From positions 64,952,941 to 65,016,940 of the forward strand of contig NC_088130.1 in the NCBI RefSeq assembly GCF_036370855.1: 64,000 nucleotides of DNA, written 5' to 3'. The notes below the pieces were generated by a model. That model was given only the letters and a program-made list of their open reading frames with translations, was not told where the DNA came from and made no database searches. Shown one piece after another: positions 1 to 12,300 of the stretch; positions within the stretch are counted from its first letter, which is position 1, and each line of letters opens with the position of its first letter. A program made the translations under genes and the position numbers. This stretch comes from Dromaius novaehollandiae (Eukaryota; Chordata; Aves; Casuariiformes; Dromaiidae).

Positions 1-3000
1 TTGTCATTAAAGAGCAGGAAATGGGGATACCTTCAAGAACTTTAAAGAGGAAACTAGCTGTATTAAGAGAGGTAGTATGAGGCTAGAAATAGCTTATTGA
101 TGGAGGCTGGGTTCATGCATGCTTCTTTTTTCAAAAAAAAACCCCAGTAATTTTGGCACAAAGAATGAGAGAATGCTTATGAAATTTACTGATAGCATGA
201 AGGAGAAAATCATGAATAGCACAGAGGACCAAGTAGATACAATATGGGAAGAAATAGCTTGGTTAAATTCCTTAGTTCAAAGTGGAAGGCATGAGCTGAG
301 GGAACATAGCAAGAAATTCATGTATAAACTGTTAGGCCATCACTTAGTAACATCTTAAGGGAAGCAAGATCAGGATATCCTCGTCAATCATAGGAGGAGT
401 GTGTTCAACAGGATGCAGCCATGGGAAAAGTAGATGAGATTGCTCGATGAGGTATTTTCAGGAGAGGTAAGGATTCATTAATTTCTCCACAAAAAGTTGC
501 GATGAGAACTCAGCAGGAATAGTATATATAGTTTTGCCATCCAGGTTTTAAAAAAAGAAGTAAAAAATGTTGGAACACATTTAAGGATGAACCTTTAGAG
601 GAGGGAGATTGGATCATTCACAAATGAGGAGACTGACACTTATGTGTACACTGTATTCACAGGCAATGCTAAACTCCTGCTGTACCTAGCTCCAAACCAA
701 CCAGAGGCTCACAGATAATGAGGCAGCGACTCTAAGATTATCTGTGCGGCAGCAAGGAGGAATGTATTAGCACAGATTTGATGCCTCACTAATTAATTCA
801 ATGGCTTGGAGCATCAGCAGAGACCCAGTATCTCCCCGGAGTGAGAGCAAAGCGATTCTTACGTTGTAAAATCCTGTGAAAAAGGGTTGCATTGTTTAGC
901 TGAGGCCAAGAGGAGGCAAAATTACTCTTATACTGTTTCAGATATTGAGGATAAGAAAAGTAAAGCATGCTATTTAAGCAAAGTGACAACTCTGGCACCA
1001 AGTCAAGCATATACAAAAAATGTATAAAAGGGATGTTTTGATGTCAGGGCCTACAAGTCAACAAGGTCTATTCCAGTCCTGTGCTCTTTAGCTTGGATTA
1101 TTCTATATGCTCTATCTATTGCGTGATAGAAGATGTTGTCTTTGTATTAAATCAGTCCCACTTAGCTTCGTGTTTTGGAAAATGTTATGTTGCTGCTATG
1201 TGTGTCACTTATGCAAGTGTGGCTGCTTCTGCAGCTTTGGCAGTCCTCACTGCCTTTGCTGAGGTTTCCTCCACTGACCTGGCTGTTGGCTCTGCTATCA
1301 CTCTTGTTGCTCAGTCTGGGTTCAAGGTTTATAGTTGTTCTGGAGGAAAAATCACCATCTTATATGCCAAATAGTACAAGGATAGAGTGGTCTTCTTGAA
1401 AAATTAGGATTTGTTTTAAGAGGTACACACAGCTGAGAAAAAAGAAAATAAACAAGGAAAGCCCTATCATTGGGTTTAATGGGATTGAAAGGACTTGAAT
1501 AATAGAATAGATCAAAGGCTTCAAACTTATAAGCCTAAGGTTAAATATGACTTTAAATTCTTGGCATCTCTGAAAATCAAACCTGGTATTAGGATCCTAA
1601 CGTTAGTAAGCCAAATCTTCAAAAAAATGAGCTGTGTAGGACTGACATTAAATTCTAACCATGGAATCATCTTAGCATGATGTTATCATTTACCATCAGA
1701 AAGATAGGAAAGTAGTCTATGTTGGAAGATTAAATTCTAACCATAATCAGTCCTTTATGTTTTCAGGAAATATTCATATAAATTTTATTCCATGTGATTT
1801 CACACCATTTTAGAACTCATTAATTAGAATTTATAATTAAGAAAATGATAATATAAAGGTTCACATCCTCTCTATCTTGGATCAGCTTTTTCAGTCAATG
1901 CAACTATATCAGTTTAGACCTGGCCTACATTCCAGTCTCTCCAAGACTGTACAATCTATTTATAAACAAGACAAATAGAAAAAAATAACAAACAATGGAA
2001 AGAACAGCTGACGAGAATGAAAATTATTCAGTGGTTCAGTTACTTTCATTGATTATGTTCATGCCTTGGAGATTTCATTAAGTTTCCAACACAGACTGCC
2101 TGGTTGCTTTTTTCTGTCGTCTACTAGTGCACTAAATATCCATAGACATAAAATGTACAAAAATACTCTGTTACTAAGCCGGAGGGAATAGAACTGTAAA
2201 TGTGTAAAACTCTGCATCTGTGTATATATGTCACATCAGTTAAAAAGGAAAGTGTAGTTCCTTGATTGCCTATACAAGCTCCATTTACTAAACAGCAAAA
2301 GTACCAGACATACATTTTTCAGGGAGCATTACATTGGCCAAAGGTCGCAAAAACAATTTCAGAGGCAGCCTGCCCACATTAGTTTCTTGAGATCTTGATT
2401 ACAAATTTATAAGAGACATACCCTAGACATTGAGAGATGGTCTCAAAGATTACTGTCCTTCCTGCCATCTGCACACTCCACTGGGAATATTAGAAACCCT
2501 GTCCATCAACCAAAATAAACAGCTCTTCTCATGAACAGGCCCAAAGAATGCCCTATAAATCATACCTGTCAAAAATGCTAGTAGCATTGCGGAAGACAGA
2601 AATCAATCCAAAACTCATTAGTTCGCCTGACAAGTGCTTAATCTTATATTGTTTAATGTTGACTTGAACAACTCAGATAGAATAGAACCATGCAAAGCAG
2701 TGGCTGGATTTTCTATTATAGAAACTTTTGCACTGATTATAGCTTAATCTTTCTCTCTAATCTTCTTCTTTTTCCTTCTCCTTTTCTCTATAGCACCTGC
2801 CAAAAGATATTGACTCCAACAGAGTTTTCTTACCTCTGAAAGAATAGTTACATCATGATCGCCTCATTCAATAGTTTGCAAGACTGTACATCTACATTTT
2901 GCAAATGTCTTTTACTAAGCATGATAAACAAGTATAGCTTGGGTTGTACATGGTATTGTTAGAGGAGGTTGACAAATAGAAGTGGTCTACTATTAATTTT

Positions 3001-5480
3001 TTATCAGATTTGTACTAAATCTTTAGATCTGCCAGCCTGGAATCAAATATGAAATAAGTACAGGGTCATGTCTGATATCATGAAAATGTAAGTACAGGCA
3101 TGTTTCATCTGTAGGTTTGGATATTAGAGGCGTGCGTGGAACTCACGTTGAATTTCTTAAAATAATGGAGGAACATTTAGGTTGGTTTCAGTGACTCTGC
3201 CTATTTTAGTGAATTAAATGTGCCTAGGGACCACTCTTCGGCACTCAGAACAACTGGCACAGAATGTCTTGCATCTGTGCTATTCAATTCTCTTATTCTC
3301 CAAGAAAGACTATATGCCTGTTTACTAACTGTAAGACTATAAGAGACTATATGCCTGTTTTACTTCATAAAACTGAGAATACTGCACTCTGCTATAGGAA
3401 ATCATGATATCTTAGAAAGAAAGACTTTATTCTGAAATGGTGTTCTTAGTCTGCAGTGACACTAACAACATCCACACAATGCATAAAAGTAGTGTGTTTA
3501 TTTCTCAGCTTGCACAAAATATGAATAGGAACTTCAGAAGCTACATCACTTCCAGAGAAAGTATTATGTTGTTATGAGCTTAGATTTGCAGAATGGTGAG
3601 CGTCTGACCTATTGCTTAGCACTGTGATGTCGGATGACCTTTTGGATCTGTGAACATCAGAGAAGAAGCAGAAATTGAAATCCGAAACAAAAGAATGCAT
3701 ACAGCCAATCATAAACAAAGCTAACAGCATTGTGTAGTTCCCATATAAATCCGGTGAAAACTCTACTTGAAAGGAATATGCTCCATTCAGGCCATAAGAG
3801 GCAAAACTGGCCTGCCTTGGTGTAAACTCTCTGGAATTTGGATGTCAGAGCATATGTTACAGAGGGAAGCAGTAGCTCTGTCTCTCACTGTGTGCTGTGA
3901 GTGCCGTGCACACAGCTAGAATTGCAACCTGGAGTTACAGCATGGAAGAAAATAGTGCTTTTTGTTCTAAAGAGCCAAGCAAAAGAACCCCTTGTCACTG
4001 CTGTGCATCACTGCACAAGCTAATTTCCCTGCATTGGATGGATTTTGGTTGAGTCAGGTCCTGGAAGCAAAGGTGGACTCTTAGTCCTAATGCATTTCTT
4101 CTAGTTTAACTGTCCCAAGATATGTGTGCAAAGAAACTGGTTGTTATGAGGATGTGAGTACCCAAGACCTTGACTTAGGATGGCTGGAAGATAGTTTAGA
4201 AGTTTTCTGGAACAAAGAAGAAACCTGGTTTGAAAAGTGTGGGCAATTTGGGGTTGGATCTGGGAAAGAAAGAAAGGGATCTGGGGAAATCTGGGAGTTG
4301 GTGAAAAACAGTTGAAAGGAGGTGAAGATAGGGGATGAGACTAGTGCTAGTGCTGGACCAGAAGAACATGGCAAGAAAATATATTCAATTTTGATTGGAC
4401 AGGGATTGTGTCAAACAGCTAAGGATATGCATCAGAATCTGATAGCAGATGCTCAGGTATATTTTACAGCCCATGCTTATGTGGGAACAAGTTCTGTAAA
4501 TAAATCCCTTATCTGCATTTTAAAGAGCAAAACAAAGAGAGAAAAAAAGAACAAAACTGTGGGATTAGAACATGATACAGTAGTAGGAGCCCAAGGAAAC
4601 AGAAATAGTGGGGGTTTTCGGTGCTAGGCCCAGAAAAGCATGAAAATCCTGCTCAATGATGTAGTTCCTGGATCAATGGATGACTTTGAGTTCAGCATGA
4701 TTCCCCCCTCTCACATAGCTCATTTTAAGAAAAAAGATGGAGCTTCCAATTTAATAGTGTCTATAATAATTGTTACAGGCTTTACAGGTCTTGTCCTTTT
4801 CACACCTTTGCTCCCATCTGACTCGTGAGCCATCTTCTCCCCCATATTCTTTAGCTTTTTCCTTAATGACTTTTCTCAGGGGAACTGACCACTGGTGGCC
4901 ATAATTTCTGTGTTATTATTTCTCCAGGCTCCTGTCCGCACTGACTCATCATTCTCATCTGTCAGGACGGCAATCACTCTCTCTTGTGCTCCTGGTACCT
5001 TCCGTTGGCATCAACCCACTCTTATTCCCTCTGCGCTGGAGTCTCGCATATGCTGGCAACTTCCTGGTGATGTTTCCTCCATCAGAAAATGGATACAACT
5101 GCAAAACAGTGACAAATATCTGTACCTTCAGGATTTAACTCACAGATTATCTGAGGTTTTGTTTCTCATACCTTGCCATTCAAGGCATGTGTGTGTATGG
5201 GAGACATAATTCCCTCCTCGCAGTTATATCCCTTCTGGGATCCCACCTAGCCTACTATCTCTACCTCCCATACAACCGTCACCCTCTTTACCTCCATTTC
5301 TTTTAGCATGGAGGTGCTGCCTTGAGTTTGGGAATATAATGAATTCCCAACTACCTTGAGAGGGGAAAGAAAAGACACGCAAACACACAACTTATGGTAC
5401 AGTTGACTTCCTCTGAGAATTTTCAAGGAATTTTAATGTGTTGAGATATGTATTGTCCTCATGAAACTATGGTAAGTCTC
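1..5480. other. No gene seen; AT-rich noncoding DNA
   Basis: I find no exon-like open frame, RNA gene or recognisable transposon here. The longest frames are about 80-104 codons, have no recognisable domain, and are what chance gives in AT-rich DNA. The only internal structure noted is a short direct duplication at 3307-3360. This could be intron or intergenic spacer; the sequence alone does not separate the two. Confidence 0.6.
3307..3360. repeat. Short direct duplication (17-mer, 37-bp spacing)
   Basis: The 17-mer AGACTATATGCCTGTTT occurs at 3307-3323 and again at 3344-3360. A shortened, related string (TAAGACTATAAG) lies between the two copies. This looks like a small local duplication, probably from replication slippage. 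No function is implied. Confidence 0.75.
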
Positions 5481-5484
5481 CAGT

Positions 5485-5600
5485 TAAAGTTCTGTTTTTA
5501 CAGCTGAGGGATAGAGAAGGTGCAAGGACTCAGAAAAGGCTATCCAGAGTATCCAAGAAGATGCAGATAGGGAAGACCGGCAGATTAGCCTGTTCATTGC
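5485..5600 (-). mobile_element. Possible MIR-like SINE fossil
   Basis: The stretch TTTTTACAGCTGAGGGATAG and the sequence after it follow the order of the reverse-complemented MIR/CORE-SINE pattern (ATTTTACAGATGAGGAAACTGAG, then an AGTGACTTGCCC-like part, then a CCAGAG-like part), with many mismatches. This rests on a recalled consensus; an alignment might well score it below threshold. Confidence 0.35.
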
Positions 5601-5814
5601 TCTCTCCAGGCAGAACACTTCGCAGCTATTGATCACACAATGTTTTGTTCACATCAGTTCTAACGACTTAAATAATGGAATTTTCACTGCATCTTTCAGG
5701 AGAACATTTCACTTAAGGATGGATTTAAAGTGCACATATGGCCATTGATGATAGGACGGAGAGTCTAGGAAATTTGTTTTCTAGTTTTATTTCTTTTTTT
5801 AGTATATGTCATTT

Positions 5815-5878
5815 TAAATAATAATAATGTCATTTTCAATAACAATAATAATAACAGTAATAATAATAAATAAATAAC
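5815..5878. repeat. (TAA)n-rich simple repeat
   Basis: Interrupted ATA/TAA triplet repeats run straight into the 5' edge of the CR1 fragment that follows. The tract is imperfect (CATTTTCAATAAC interrupts it), so it is not a young microsatellite. Confidence 0.8.
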
Positions 5879-6021
5879 AGAATCTCCATCCTTGGAGATA
5901 TTCAGGACATGACTGCTCAAGGTCCTGAGCACCTGCTAATTGAACCTGTATTTAGCAGGGGCTTGCATTAAATAACCTCCAGAGGTCCCTTGTGACCTTA
6001 ATTAGTCTATGAATCTGTGAT
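5879..6021 (+). mobile_element. CR1 LINE, 5'-truncated 3' end
   Basis: This matches the 3' end of avian CR1 in order: CTCCATCCTTGGAGATATTC, then an AAGGTCCTGAGCACCTGCT part, then TTTAGCAGGGGCTTG, then CTCCAGAGGTCCCTTGTGAC, ending in octamer-like tails (TAGTCTATGAATCTGTGA). CR1 is a non-LTR retrotransposon of the Jockey group and is typically inserted as short 5'-truncated copies with ATTCTRTG-type tails rather than poly(A), as here. Only the 3' untranslated part is present, so no coding capacity remains. The copy has drifted moderately from the consensus. It is one of the main reasons for assigning the window to a bird or near relative. Confidence 0.9.
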
Positions 6022-7030
6022 TAGTAGGCATTAATAGCACGAACTCTGAAAATGAAGATTTGAAACATGCACAGGGAGTGGGCTGATTATTTACTATACC
6101 TTTTTGTGGGTCTTGAACTTAGAATATATTATTTACTGATATGTATGCATAATGTTCTTTAAATCAGGGGATAATTCCTTTTTTGAAGGTGGATCAGGGA
6201 CTATAATTTTACTTTAACCACATATCCAAATGTCATGGAAATCAATGGGATTTGAAAATGTGCCTAATGTTAGGTATGTTATTTTCCAGAGTTGTAGCCT
6301 ATGATGGGGAAGCAATATTCATAACAGAAAAAGGCAGTTCCTAGAGGTAAGAAAGAGATTACATCTCTCCGTACTTCACCTTGGAAAGTCTTTTTCCATG
6401 CCTGTGAAAACAAGATCATTATAATTGAAAAGTCTTCCCTTGGTGACCCTTGAAATCTTATTAGTAAATGGGATCTTTCCTTCCCCGGGGGCTCGACGGA
6501 CTAACAACAGCAGAGAGATTTCTACAGAGTTCACAGGGAGGGAGCCTAAATCTGTGCTACCTGTTTTGCGGGCAGTAGAAAAATAAAGTTACTGCAGGGT
6601 TTATGTTCGGTGTTTCTCTTTATACTCCTCCGCCTTCCAGTCAGATTCAAGAGATACTTCTCCACAACTGGAGAAAAGCATTCTGCTTGATAATTGAAAG
6701 AGAAAACTCACTTCTACTATCATTAGGCAATAATTATTTTGTTTTTCTAGGGAGGATTCAGTAAGATAAACACTTCACAGATAAATAAGGTTCCAGGGCT
6801 TCAGGCCAAGATATTTCTTGACTTAGAAGGTACTTATCTCTTCATTCACTCCCATGTAAAAAAAATAATGATAGTAATTATGGTAAAAAACAGATCACTT
6901 TTTAAATTATTTAAAAGTGCTCTTCCAGAATTTAACAGGATGATAATTGCTCCAGCAGCTTTTATGGCCTGTGGGAAAAAAAAATTAGCCACAGGGAAAA
7001 AGAAGATCCCAAACTACTCTTCGTATTTTA
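6022..7030. other. No gene seen
   Basis: AT-rich unique-looking DNA between the CR1 end and the ATTT repeat. No frame has recognisable content, and I see no RNA gene or transposon end. Confidence 0.6.
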
Positions 7031-7031
7031 C

Positions 7032-7035
7032 TTTT

Positions 7036-7065
<30 letters not shown>
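7032..7065. repeat. (ATTT)n microsatellite
   Basis: A nearly perfect run of about eight TTTA units. Tetranucleotide runs of this kind are common and length-variable in vertebrate genomes. Confidence 0.9.
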
Positions 7066-7066
<1 letters not shown>

Positions 7067-7305
7067 GTATGGTATTTTCATTCAAAGTATACAAGGCATT
7101 TGGGGAAATAAACTGAATTCTGAGGATAGGAAGAGATTCAGGCACCTTGAAAATGATGGTTGTACCAGAAAACCCGAAAAGAGGGAGAGATTAAGAGAAA
7201 TGCCAGATTGAGTACCTTGATAATACTCAGACATAATTAAAACTGGTAGCGAACAGAATCTCAGTTTCTCAGAGAAATTCACAGACACCTGAAAAAGGGT
7301 TTGTC

Positions 7306-7329
7306 TTTTTTTTTTTTTTTTTTTTTTTT
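7306..7329. repeat. Poly(T) tract, 24 nt
   Basis: An uninterrupted run of 24 T. It could be the reverse complement of a retrotransposed poly(A) tail, but no recognisable retrocopy adjoins it on either side. A plain homopolymer expansion is equally likely. Confidence 0.9.
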
Positions 7330-7950
7330 GCATTCCAAAGTGGAACAAAATCCCATAACTTTTTTAAAAAAATATGCATAATTAAAATACTTATTTCCTA
7401 TTCTGATTTTTGTTTAGCTGTTCCATATTGTCATTGAGAGCATCAAGTAAGTCTTGTAACAAAGATTTGTATTGTTGTGTGGGCTTTCCTTCTCAACTCC
7501 AACATCATCATGTTCCCGAGAGTTTGAAGCAAAGTGCTTTGCTTTTATTTTTATATATTCATTGGAAAATAAAAAAGTATTCCACATAGACATGCACACA
7601 TAGGGAAGAGATCTGAGAATCAAGCTGGAAACCATTCCCTCAAAGAGACTAAGGAGCCTGTAAAGTTCCCCTTTCCCATGACGCTCAGTTCCCCTCCAAG
7701 GATTTATGAATCCCACCTGTGCTTTTATTAAACATGTTCTAAAAGGAATTTAATCAGATTATATCAGGTTGCTGTAAATAGTAAGCCTGAATTAAATTGT
7801 TTCAATTTTCTGAACATTAAAAAAAGATAAATAAAAATGCTGATCCTAAGTTATGTTTGCTGTTCTGATTTGCTTTCATTTCTGACCTGAAAAAATCAAT
7901 TACTTACACAGTCAAGTTTTATCCCCCCTTCTCTGCTAACTTCATACTTA

Positions 7951-8060
7951 GGTTAATGGACTGTTGAGTCAGAAGGGACCGCTGTGTTAATGTAATCTGA
8001 CCGCCTGTGTAGCACAGACCATCGGGTTTCCTTGCACTAATTCCTGCTCGCACTGAAATG
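7951..8060 (-). mobile_element. Old CR1-type LINE 3' end
   Basis: On the plus strand the order GTCAGAAGGGACC, then TGTAATCTGACCGCCTGTGTA, then GCACAGACC follows the reverse complement of old sauropsid CR1 3' ends (recalled pattern: GGTCAGAAGGGACC, ATCTAGTCTGACCTCCTG, CACAGGCCA). The element therefore lies on the minus strand. It is more diverged than the CR1 at 5.9 kb and shows no octamer tail. Confidence 0.7.
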
Positions 8061-8675
8061 CCATTTATTTAAAAGGGAAAAAATCTAAAAAGAGAAAAAT
8101 CGCCTGGTCTTTCTTCATTTCTGTCTGTCATTGTCAGAAGCTCATGATGATTCTCTGGAATTCATTTCAACTAGGGCTAATTGTACATGCAATCGGGTGT
8201 GAGAATATTAAAATATATGCATATTTACCAATCAAAAAACATTGGTTTGTTTTTTGTGGGTTTTTTTCCTCCTTAGAAGACAGGTTCTCTTACAATATTC
8301 TCCAAGAACATTAGCCCATTTTGACAACTAAATGCACTGGGTTTTTAACCTGAATACTGTCCTGAGTCTGAGAATTTTCCCTTTGATGTGCTATTTTTCC
8401 TGTGTCCATTTAGGTGACAAATTTAAAGAATAGCTCTGCCTAGTACAATGCAGTTTCAGAGATAACCAAAACTGGAAGCATTGTAACTGTCAGTTTATAC
8501 ATTATTTACAGAGAATTTAGCTCAGATAGAGGTCTATAGTGATGCAACTACAGTGCTTCCAGGACAGAAAGTATCTCTGCATGGCATTATACTATGCTAT
8601 GTAAATGTATCATCTAATTTAGGAACAACCCTGGCATCTCTGCATGGGGTGCTGTTGTACCAGGTAGGTAGCTCT
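8061..8675. other. No gene seen
   Basis: AT-rich DNA with no frame longer than about 75 codons and no recognisable repeat. Confidence 0.55.
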
Positions 8676-8788
8676 ATGCAGAGCTCTTCAGGGCAGGAAC
8701 TGCCTTTTCATTATATGCATGTATGTGCAACTGCCTTTCCTGGGGCCTCTAGGTATTTCTGTGCTAGAAATAAATTATAATAATGAAT
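8676..8788 (+). mobile_element. L2-like LINE/SINE 3' tail
   Basis: GAGCTCTTCAGGGCAGGAAC, then an ACTGCCTTTC part, then GGGGCCTCTAGG, ending ATAAATTATAATAATGAATAA, follows the 3' tail shared by L2 LINEs and related amniote SINEs (recalled pattern: AAGCTCTTTGGGGCAGGGACTG, later TAATAAATAATAATAA). Only the tail is preserved; no upstream coding part is recognisable in this orientation. The nearby reverse-transcriptase fragment is on the opposite strand, so the two are separate insertions. Confidence 0.5.
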
Positions 8789-8991
8789 AAGTGACCTGGA
8801 CACATACAGTCCAGGAATCTTTGATGTATGCAAATGGTGTTCAGTGCAAAGGGCTAACACTAAATCCAGACAATAAAGTTAACTTATAGTTCTATCCTGT
8901 GCATTTTAAATTTTATGGGAGCTTGTTATGCAGAATATTTTGCCCCACCACAAAAAAGATATCTGAAATGATAGCATCCACCTGTTTACTA

Positions 8992-9180
8992 TTAGCAAGG
9001 GCCCAAGAAAATTCCTGAACACTGCCGGTAAGCTGTGACAGAGGAATATTCTGACTGTAAACTCTGCTGACAGAAACAGAGTAAATTATTCTGTTCCAAA
9101 TAGTCAGCCATATATTTGCAAACTATCTGCTCGTGAATTTTACAGCAGGCACAGCTCTGAGAGATTGGCCTATAATTATG
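8992..9180 (-). pseudogene. LINE reverse transcriptase fragment (decayed)
   Basis: The minus-strand frame contains HNYRPIS at 9180-9160, followed by CKIHEQIV, then YLEQNNLL, then a QQSLQSEYSSVTA segment. This order is that of the N-terminal reverse-transcriptase blocks of Jockey-superclade LINEs (L2, Rex, CR1): NYRPIS, a K(I/V)xExIV helix, a YLExNNLL segment and a QxGFRxxxSTxTAL motif. The GFR core of the last motif has been lost here. In a full element the frame would continue to the FDTVDH-like and YADD catalytic blocks. The frame ends at 8992 and the following sequence no longer resembles reverse transcriptase, so this is a short, inactive relic. The NYRPIS spelling and YLExNNLL favour L2/Rex-like elements over CR1, which usually has NYRPVSLT, but this is uncertain. 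Upstream codons of the same frame (up to 9321) do not match the expected IPIFKK region. Confidence 0.6.
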
Positions 9181-9260
9181 CAACAGCTGAACATATGTAA
9201 GGGCTGGGATAAATAGCCAGCTGGGGCTGAGCACAGCCCTGGACTGGCTGGAGTGGGGCT

Positions 9261-9294
9261 GTGCTGTTGCAGAGCTGTGCTGTTGCAGAGCTGT
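9261..9294. repeat. Two tandem copies of a 16-mer
   Basis: GTGCTGTTGCAGAGCT is repeated exactly at 9261-9276 and 9277-9292, followed by the start of a third unit. A small slippage duplication. Confidence 0.85.
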
Positions 9295-9322
9295 AGTTAC
9301 AGTTGGGAGCATGAAGTGCACT

Positions 9323-12300
9323 AGTGGTCAAAGTCCTGTTAGTGTGATCATCCTTCTTTTTCGTGTTGACACTGGGTTGAAATATGAAGTCTTCACAGTT
9401 ACAGCACCAGTGTTTGAAGGAGATGATTGAATTCCATATAATTACCAGCAATGGGAGCTGATTTTGTAGATTAAAACCCTCTGTTGTATGACTGGATGTT
9501 GAAAGTTTTGGGATAAGACCCAGGGATTCCTCCTGTGCATTGGTCTCCTCTCTGCTTATTTCTTTCCAAGAAAATGCCTACCAAAGCAAATCCCTCCCCC
9601 CGTACACTTTTTCAAGTGAGCCAAGTCTGAACATGAACAGTGGCAGAGGGAGCAGTGGTCTGCATGAATCGCATGTTCATCTGGTAGGTGTCTGCTAGAG
9701 GTCCTCATGAGGATCTTGCCACAGAAAATATGGTTTGCTACAGGCCTGAACATTTGGCAAACCACAAGCAGCTGATTCTCTTCATTCTGCAAAATCCCAA
9801 GTTAATCCCACACCTACCAGCCAACGTTGTGGCTGCCTTATTTGCCAAGTCTGTCCCAAGATCTTCTGAGTGCATCTTTTCTTCACGCCTTTTGGATAAG
9901 AAGCATTTTAATATTGATATTAGTAGAAGTGGTAAATTATTCCAGGTTTTGTACTCCGGATTTCAGATTAAGGAGCGGGATCCCATTCACAATGAGTATT
10001 CACAATGGTAAAAAACATACATGCTCCAAAGAGCCCCATAAATGTGTTTACAGAAGGTGCTCTGGAAGGAAGAAAAAGGTAATGAAGATGAAGTCAAACA
10101 GGAGATAAATGTCACTTTCTCTGCCATGTTTGAGTCTTTCATTGGACAGGTATCTTTGGCCAGTATTTTTGTTGGACATAAAGACTGCAGCCTCAAAGAG
10201 GCATTGAACTGAGTTCCCGCTATGATAGCAATACTTCCCGGATAGTAACACTTACTTGATACCGATGCACTTAACTTACTGTGACAGGAACTATAGAAAT
10301 ACCATAGCAGTGCTTCAATGGATAAAATGATGATTAAGGAAAATACTGTTCTTTTTCATGTTTTGAATTCTTACTTCAAGTTCATTTTAAATAGTAAACA
10401 TGTAAAGAAAGGAAGTCTGAGGAAATCAAAGTTAGTATTTAAATTCCCACTCAACTGAACTGAAACACAGGGGCCAGGTTAAATACTTCTTTTTGAAGTT
10501 GTAGGTCAACGGTACAACCCAAATCTGTGGCAGAAGGATGGTGCTACAGTGTGGAGTATTTATATTTGTTTCTGGATAATTGCCAGTCCTCTCAGAGTCA
10601 AATTTCACAAGTGTTGGCTTCAAATACGTGAATACTTAAAAAACTGTGTGCTTCAAATTAACTGGGCAGGGAGATATTTTTCATTTGTTAGCCTTAAGAT
10701 TTCAAAGCTAGAAAAATAAACCTACTTGTTCTTCTGATGCATTGTAAAGGTAAATTTTGGTGAATCGAATGGCTGCAAAATATTGCATCTCTCTTTTCAG
10801 TCTTTCATATTTCCTTCGATTGTGCATGTGTGTTTATTTGCATACATACCTACTTTATAGGAAGTACAAAGGATTTAAAAAATGCTATTTGAAATACTGG
10901 CTAATGCTAGAAATCACTTTGATAAGTACTAATGTAACATTTAGCCTATAGCGATGATTAAAGCCCCTCAGTAGCTGAAATAGGATTCAGAGCTTTTTAA
11001 AACAATCTAGCCCTGGCCCTTTGCATTATTATCTGAAAATGTATTATTCTCCACTGTACAAAGTGCCTGTTCTTTCTGTGCCGTGGTAACTCCTTTAGCC
11101 TGCAAATGTGTTATTTGTGCTCTTTTGCAGCAGAAGCTGCTTTATAGCAGATACCACGAGAATCACTAGCAGGAAAGAGATAAGCCCAGTCCCTCTGTCA
11201 GTCTAAGAGCAGATCTCACTATCTTCTGGTGAGACCCAGCATGATTCAGGCTGACCTCATTTTCCATTAGAAGAAAAGTGCAAGGGATTCCTGCAGTGGG
11301 AGAATGGAGAATAATAACGCGCGGCCAAAGGATTAGGGGGTACAAAGCAGGAATGTAGGGTGCTATGGGGAGAGTGGTAATTCCTGCATTTCCTTAGGAA
11401 AGCATCCTTTTTGCTCTCTGATAGCTACAATTTTATGCTAGAGCTCATCAACATCTTTAATACTGTCTGACACCAAAAATTGCTTGTATTGTTTTTTTAA
11501 TAAAGTATGCTGGACGTTTGAAGTCTTCCTGCAGCTATTACGGTGTTCAGAGCTGACTACAACATGACAACCCTCCCCAACCAGAAACCTTTCAAATGAG
11601 AAAGAAAGCAAATCAGCAGTCCCAGTGGACACCCAGGATTAATCTGCTTCAGTGCCCCGTGGGCAGTGTTCGGGAGTCAGCAAGCACAGCTGGGCGGTGG
11701 CAGACGAGGGAGAGGTGTGATGAGGGAGGGATGGATCCTGATACGCACATTATCTCAGCTAGCCTAGCATGAAGTTTCCTTGACTCAGCATCCAGCCATC
11801 AAGGATTTACTTAACCCCAGGCGACTCTTGAAAACTTAGAGGTGTCGTATGTGACAGGAGCCTTATCCAGCTGAGTACAGCCTGAGGCAGGGATGTGTTT
11901 CTCCTGGTGTGTGTCCTGCAGCGACAGGACTTATTTGCTTCTCCTCCACCTGTAGTCCTGTGAGACTATATCTGTACTGAAAATTAAACAGTGTGAGGGA
12001 ATATCCCCAAGACTGGGAAGCTGATCATCCACAGCTTTAAATTCTCCTTGCAGGGTTTGGTCTGGGTTAACCAGCACCACCGCAAGCAAAATCTGGCCAC
12101 TCTTTGGGAGTTAACGTGTACCAAAGACAATTTGGTAATTCGGTACAGACGGTGTGGATGTGGCTGTCCTGTTCTGGAGGGTAAGCAAGTAAGAGTATGA
12201 ATACGGGCTCTTTTATGACAGTTGACCTAACTGCAAAAGAATGGACCCAGATACTCTAATTTACTAGTACTGCATAGCCTGCAGGGTTGAAACAAGGAGC

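Noticed and set aside
9688..10011. 107-codon plus-strand frame with a protein-like stretch
   Set aside because: It reads smoothly in the middle, but the antisense frame is equally protein-like and neither matches a family I know.
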